A stretch of 60,660 nt of DNA from an uncultured Christensenellaceae bacterium (GTDB lineage: Bacteria > Bacillota > Clostridia > Christensenellales > UBA3700), in assembly GCA_944380295.1 (NCBI GenBank), contig CALWHE010000025.1, forward strand, positions 1 to 60,660. Reading direction: 5' to 3'. A program made the translations under genes and the position numbers. Below are positions 57,431-60,660 of this stretch, piece by piece. How positions within the stretch are numbered: position 1 is the first letter of the stretch; each line of letters opens with the position of its first letter. The notes beneath the pieces are model-generated. The model worked only from the letters and a program-made list of their open reading frames with translations. It ran no database searches and was not told the DNA's origin.

Positions 57431-57438
57431 ATAGAAAA

Positions 57439-57478
57439 AGAACGTACATGGAATATGCTAATTCGTGTACGTCTTTTT
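57439..57478 (+). terminator. Hairpin terminator directly after that promoter
   Basis: AACGTACA pairs with TGTACGT (57441-57472) around a 17-nt loop, followed by six T. It lies three bases before the integrase stop on the other strand. Confidence 0.7.
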
Positions 57479-57480
57479 TG

Positions 57481-58395
57481 CTATAAGAGCTTCCCGAGCC
57501 TGTTCATCATATCGGCTTTATGCTCCATCAGAGAATGAGCATAGCGATTGAGCGTAATGGTCGGGTTTTTATGTCCGAGGATCTCGGAGAGTGTTTTTAC
57601 ATCCATACCGCACTCAATGGCACGGGTGGCAAAAGTATGCCGCAGCGAGTGAAATCCTTTGTGCGGTATCTTCAGCTTTTTCAAAAGCAATTCAAAACTC
57701 CGCTGATAGGAACGAACGGAAATGGTACTCCCGTTTGCAGACACCACGGAAGACGAATCGCTCCTTTTCTTCACGCTTCTGAGGATGGGCAGCAACTGTT
57801 TAGGCAATGGTATCATGCGCCGGGAAGTAGCGGTTTTCGGCTCGTCTATGATAAGTCCGGCCTTGCCGTCATGGCAGGACTTGGAAACTGTCAGAACACC
57901 TTTCACGAAATCAATATCGCTCCATTGCAGGGCGATAAGCTCGCCAATACGCAATCCGCTGAACAGGCATAAAAGAATACCGTATAGCTTATCTTTCTTG
58001 CCGTTTCGAATTGCATGCTCTATTTGCTTTTGCTCGGCGAGGGTAAAACACTCCACAGGCTTTTCCGTGAGTTTCGGACGTTTGAGCTTATCCGCCATGT
58101 ATTCTTTCGTCAGCCCCAACATGTGCGCCGTTTTGAGCGAACCTTGCATGACGGATATCACAGCGTTGACGCTGTTTGCAGATAGTCCTTTACCCGTCTT
58201 TTTATTGCCGCTTTGCAAAAGCTCCGTTATGAACGATTGCAGGACAAGCGGAGATAAATCGCTCAGCTCTACGCCGCCGATCTTGTCCTTGATATGTTGC
58301 TCGACGATGAGCTTATACCGCTCATAAGTCCGCACTTTCACGGACGGGCGGATGTAGTTTTCCAGCCATTGAATCAGCCAATCTATGTATTTCAT
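57481..58395 (-). CDS. Tyrosine recombinase (integrase)
   Basis: 304 residues. N-terminal SAM-like arm/core-binding domain (YIDWLIQWLENYIRPSVKVRTYERYKLIVEQHI), then the catalytic domain with Arg149 (SGLRIGEL), Lys187 (EPKTAT), His249/Arg252 (HSLRHTFATR), His275 (LGHKNPT) and Tyr285 (LNRYAHSL). All six catalytic positions are present, so it may be active. It resembles the integrases of clostridial conjugative elements. I start at ATG 58395, with AGGAGG 5 nt upstream. Together with the broken sigma-like gene it marks a mobile element, now largely lost. Confidence 0.93.
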   Translation of the reverse strand: MKYIDWLIQWLENYIRPSVKVRTYERYKLIVEQHIKDKIGGVELSDLSPLVLQSFITELLQSGNKKTGKGLSANSVNAVISVMQGSLKTAHMLGLTKEYMADKLKRPKLTEKPVECFTLAEQKQIEHAIRNGKKDKLYGILLCLFSGLRIGELIALQWSDIDFVKGVLTVSKSCHDGKAGLIIDEPKTATSRRMIPLPKQLLPILRSVKKRSDSSSVVSANGSTISVRSYQRSFELLLKKLKIPHKGFHSLRHTFATRAIECGMDVKTLSEILGHKNPTITLNRYAHSLMEHKADMMNRLGKLL

Positions 58396-58437
58396 ATTTC
58401 CTCCTGAGCAGATATTTTCTGAATGGCAGTTAGACGC

Positions 58438-58476
58438 GCGCTTGGCTATATATAAGGCGCCGACGAAGCCAAGCGC
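58438..58476 (-). repeat. 10-bp inverted repeat in the integrase leader
   Basis: GCGCTTGGCT (58438-58447) and AGCCAAGCGC (58467-58476) are perfect complements with 19 bases between, including GGCGCC. It may be an attenuator of the integrase, or a site bound by the recombinase. Confidence 0.7.
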
Positions 58477-58509
58477 ATCCTTGCAAGCGACCACACTTCC
58501 TATCTTCTC

Positions 58510-58731
58510 TCATTTACTTTCTTCGAGAACGGAGATCTCTTCCTCCGGAACTTGTCTTCGCTTTGCCGCAGCCGCATTCGTTGTGTGCGGTATCCCTATG
58601 TAATGACTTCCGTCCGAATATACTTTTACTTTCTTATGCGGCAATAATTTGAACACTTCATCGAATCGCTTCTTGTCCGAATAGTAAAGGCGTATCGTTT
58701 TGAGTTCGTTTCTCACTTCTTCGAGAGTCAT
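58510..58731 (-). CDS. Small mobile-element protein, unknown
   Basis: 73 residues: MTLEEVRNELKTIRLYYSDKKRFDEVFKLL at the start, which recalls the N-termini of short sigma-like or phage-type regulators in clostridial elements, then VKVYSDGSHYIGIPHT and a polar tail. I start at ATG 58731, with GGAGG 8 nt upstream; the reading frame is open for 500 bp further but that part has no start signal. It lies 115 bp upstream of the integrase. It could be a regulator or excision factor; neither is proven. Confidence 0.6.
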   Translation of the reverse strand: MTLEEVRNELKTIRLYYSDKKRFDEVFKLLPHKKVKVYSDGSHYIGIPHTTNAAAAKRRQVPEEEISVLEESK

Positions 58732-59251
58732 ATTGTTCACCTCCGGATCGTATTTTGCAAAACAAAACCGCGGCACGGGCGCAAAGGACTTTCGTCCTCG
58801 TCGCCCGATAGCCACGGTCACCCGGTTTTTCGTCTTTGACTGCTTCCGCAGGATAATTTCAACTATCGGCAAGCATTTCACCGTGTATAGGCGCCTTTCG
58901 GTTTGCTTTGCCCCTTTATCATAGCCGCATGATAGACTTTTGTCCAATGGGTCAATGATGTGTGCAGTGGTAAAAAGCAAGATTGCAATGGGTGCATGGT
59001 GTGTGTAGAATGAGTATGCAGTGGATAGAGAGCGAAAATACCAAAACTTTAAGCCTTTCTCTTGATAAAGTCGAGCGGGCTTTGAGTTCCGTCTAAGACA
59101 CGCGATCGCTTTGCCGAAATATTTAACAAACAACCGCTCCCCGTGCTCGCGTGCCCCGCCACAAGCAAAGAAAGTCGAACTTCTCGGCTCGGCTTTTCTT
59201 TGCTTTTTGCTTGCGGCGATCGTATACAAACGTTTTACCCGTGGCGACTGT
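58732..59251. other. Gene-free stretch between the small gene and the phosphatase
   Basis: About 520 bases. The frame on the minus strand is open but shows no ribosome site or recognisable domain. At about 59165-59212 it holds AGCAAAGAAAG pairing with CTTTTCTTTGCT, then TTTTT, a terminator facing the plus strand. GTCGAACTT inside it also occurs in the terminator at 52737-52799. Confidence 0.5.
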
Positions 59252-59959
59252 TCATTTTCGATGCATAAAGCCGCTTTTTTGCGCGCTCACATAAAAAGAA
59301 CGGCAGTTATTGACGGCAAAACACCCCAAAACGCCGCTTAAATCAACGCCGGTATCCAAATGTATTTTGCAATAGTCGGCAATGTTCGAGCTGCCCTGCA
59401 ACGCGGCATTCCGCGGATAGAGCAATATCTCATCTCTGTTCGTCAAATATCGCACGGGTGTGTGCCCGTAGAGGACGCATTTGCAGTTTTGCGGCAAAAT
59501 GTCTTCGTCCTTAAAGCAACGATCGTAGACTAATTGGTTGCACGTTGCTTGCGAGAGTGGCAAAAGTTTTCCGTCCTCAACGGGAACGCCTGCATGCACA
59601 CCGATAAAGTTTTCCGTTTCCACATAAAACGGCAGACCGTCAAATCGATCCACCGTTTCCCAATCGAGCAAGTGCCCGTCCGCAAAATAATTGCGCAACT
59701 TTTCCAAAACAAAATCGTAATCTTCCGTCTGCTTCATCAATGCGTGATAATACTTCAAAAAATCGTATTCGTGATTGCCCGCAACGCAATGCGCGTTCGG
59801 CATGGAAAACAAAAGTTTGGCAAGACGAACACCGTCCGGTCCTTTATCGACGATGTCGCCCAATACATACAATCTGTCCCCGCCGCCGAATTTGATTTTT
59901 TCGAGCAGGCGGCAAAACAAACCGTAATAGCCGTGGATATCCGAAATGCAATAATCCAT
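59252..59959 (-). CDS. PPP-family metallophosphoesterase (serine/threonine phosphatase-like)
   Basis: 235 residues with all calcineurin-type motifs: SDIHGYYG (DxH, residue 6), LGDIVDKGPDG (GDxxDxG), VAGNHEYD (GNH), and YGHTPVRY (GHT). The size and motifs fit PrpE/ApaH-like or bacterial PPP phosphatases acting on phosphoproteins or dinucleotides. I start at ATG 59959: MDYCISDIHG is the standard beginning. There is no Shine-Dalgarno sequence, but TATATT ends six bases before this ATG, again a leaderless layout. Confidence 0.9.
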   Translation of the reverse strand: MDYCISDIHGYYGLFCRLLEKIKFGGGDRLYVLGDIVDKGPDGVRLAKLLFSMPNAHCVAGNHEYDFLKYYHALMKQTEDYDFVLEKLRNYFADGHLLDWETVDRFDGLPFYVETENFIGVHAGVPVEDGKLLPLSQATCNQLVYDRCFKDEDILPQNCKCVLYGHTPVRYLTNRDEILLYPRNAALQGSSNIADYCKIHLDTGVDLSGVLGCFAVNNCRSFYVSAQKSGFMHRK

Positions 59960-59965
59960 AAAACA

Positions 59966-59994
59966 AATATAGCATATCGGCATGCCGAATTCAA
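59966..59994 (-). promoter_or_regulatory. Phosphatase promoter, predicted leaderless, with palindromic spacer
   Basis: Minus strand: TTGAAT (59994-59989), 17 bp, TATATT (59971-59966), six bases, ATG. The spacer holds a perfect 12-bp palindrome TCGGCATGCCGA (59977-59988), a likely repressor site. Confidence 0.65.
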
Positions 59995-60200
59995 CCTTTC
60001 GGCAAAAAACGCCCAAGAGGAAGGATGATGTTCTACCGCAACAGGAGCGGCGACACGCATGCTCGCCGCCCGCCCCACCCCGAGCGCGGCTGTTTCAAAG
60101 CGTGCGCGCCTTACGCCCGCCCGCGCAGAGCTAAGCAAAATATTCCGCCATATTTATCGCTCTTCCGCTCAAAATCGCATAAAATTTGCGAATGCCGCAG

Positions 60201-60229
60201 TTGACAGAATTTTGCGCATAGTATATAAT
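60201..60229 (+). promoter_or_regulatory. ssrA promoter (full consensus)
   Basis: TTGACA (60201-60206), 17 bp, TATAAT (60224-60229), with the mature RNA starting 12 bases later. Confidence 0.9.
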
Positions 60230-60240
60230 ATGTTATCCAA

Positions 60241-60604
60241 GGGGCTGTTCCGGCATTCGACGGGGAATGGCGGGCGACGTAAGCATATCGGAGGCTCGGC
60301 TCCGCAAAAACGGAAATTAAAATTAAACGCAAACAACAACAAAACTCAGAGCGCAAGCTCGTTAGCCTTCGCTGCTTAACATAGCGGAGCTGTTCGACGG
60401 GGACTTCCGCGACCCCGCTCGGGCATCAGACAGCGGAACAGGGCAGCCGTCCGCGCCGCAAGACGGTTTGCAAGACAAGCGGCTTTCCGATAAGCAAGTT
60501 TGCCGTTCGACCGGCTTAAAGGGAATAACAAAGATCGGCTAAGTATGTAGAAGTCGTCGCTTAAAGTTTTTCGGACAGGGGTTCGACTCCCCTCAGCTCC
60601 ACCA
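60241..60604 (+). ncRNA. ssrA: tmRNA
   Basis: Rescues stalled ribosomes and tags the unfinished peptide. GGGGCTG at the 5' end pairs with CAGCTCC at the 3' end; the T-arm is CAGGGG-TTCGACT-CCCCTC and CCA is encoded (60602-60604). The tag frame starts at GCA and reads ANNNKTQSASSLAFAA, then TAA (60377-60379). The end LAFAA fits degradation tags recognised by ClpXP. It is the standard one-piece form, about 364 nt. Confidence 0.97.
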
Positions 60605-60607
60605 CGA

Positions 60608-60643
60608 AAACAAGCAGAGTGTTATACCCGGCTTGTTTTTTTA
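60608..60643 (+). terminator. ssrA terminator
   Basis: AACAAGC and GCTTGTT pair around a 16-nt loop, followed by TTTTT. Confidence 0.8.
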
Positions 60644-60660
60644 TTGTTTTCGTGGCGCAG

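Noticed and set aside
58732..59229. N-terminal extension of the 73-residue protein to 239 residues
   Set aside because: No start signal, basic low-complexity translation; GGAGG before the ATG at 58731 decides the start.
60059..60379. 106-codon frame overlapping ssrA
   Set aside because: Only its last 16 codons are translated, as the tmRNA tag.

Overview
The window comes from a low-to-mid GC Gram-positive bacterium of the class Clostridia, most likely an uncultured gut lineage. Supporting signs are the cmk-plsC-ispH order with ispH running on towards an S1 domain, a dnaX-ybaB-recR block, a single-chain clostridial PurL, consensus sigma-A promoters (TTGACA, 17 bp, TATAAT), Shine-Dalgarno sequences of the AAGGAGG type, and a one-piece ssrA. 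No 16S rRNA is present, so the assignment rests on gene content and order.

Layout, left to right. 1-5957 (minus): DNA repair and replication genes (dnaX, ybaB, recR), a BaiN-type flavoprotein, cmk, plsC and ispH. 6034-7662: a GPH-family sugar symporter. 7867-19828 (minus): one long run purE-purC-purM-purN-purH-purD-purL followed by recX, nnr and a MazF-type RNase; purF is missing from its usual place. 20023-23301: glutamate dehydrogenase and a GH35 beta-galactosidase. 23404-23973: three copies of a roughly 208-211 bp repeat ending in a tRNA-Thr gene. 24034-32745: mtnN, asnS, a structured RNA resembling 6S RNA, two membrane proteins, a HAD phosphatase, valS and pgsA. 32889-35463 (plus): an ABC importer of the SsuABC/TauABC type. 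35453-37682: a YkvI-like membrane protein and a DUF3810 membrane metalloprotease. 37850-40446 (plus): a NifU-like scaffold with a GGGtGRT protein, then mscL. 40498-51320 (minus): an ABC-2 exporter, rubredoxin and a multidomain flavodiiron protein, a lipoprotein, a MATE exporter, a YhcH-like protein, MFS and sodium-coupled transporters, and a membrane-anchored phosphoesterase.

From tRNA-Val (51488) to ssrA (60241) the character changes to an AT-rich accessory island. It holds a NERD protein, a broken sigma-like gene of a conjugative element, a five-gene envelope-type cluster (SPFH/zinc ribbon, membrane proteins, lipoproteins), a tyrosine recombinase with a small upstream gene, and a PPP-like phosphatase. 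ssrA closes the window.

How it fits together: the core left half couples nucleotide synthesis with genome maintenance and phospholipid/isoprenoid precursors. The redox genes (flavodiiron protein, rubredoxin, NifU-like scaffold) fit a strict anaerobe that must remove oxygen and build Fe-S clusters. The sugar symporter, beta-galactosidase and YhcH-like protein fit glycan use. A recurring feature is promoters whose predicted start site lies on or next to the ATG (cmk, dnaX, DUF3810, phosphatase), implying leaderless mRNAs.
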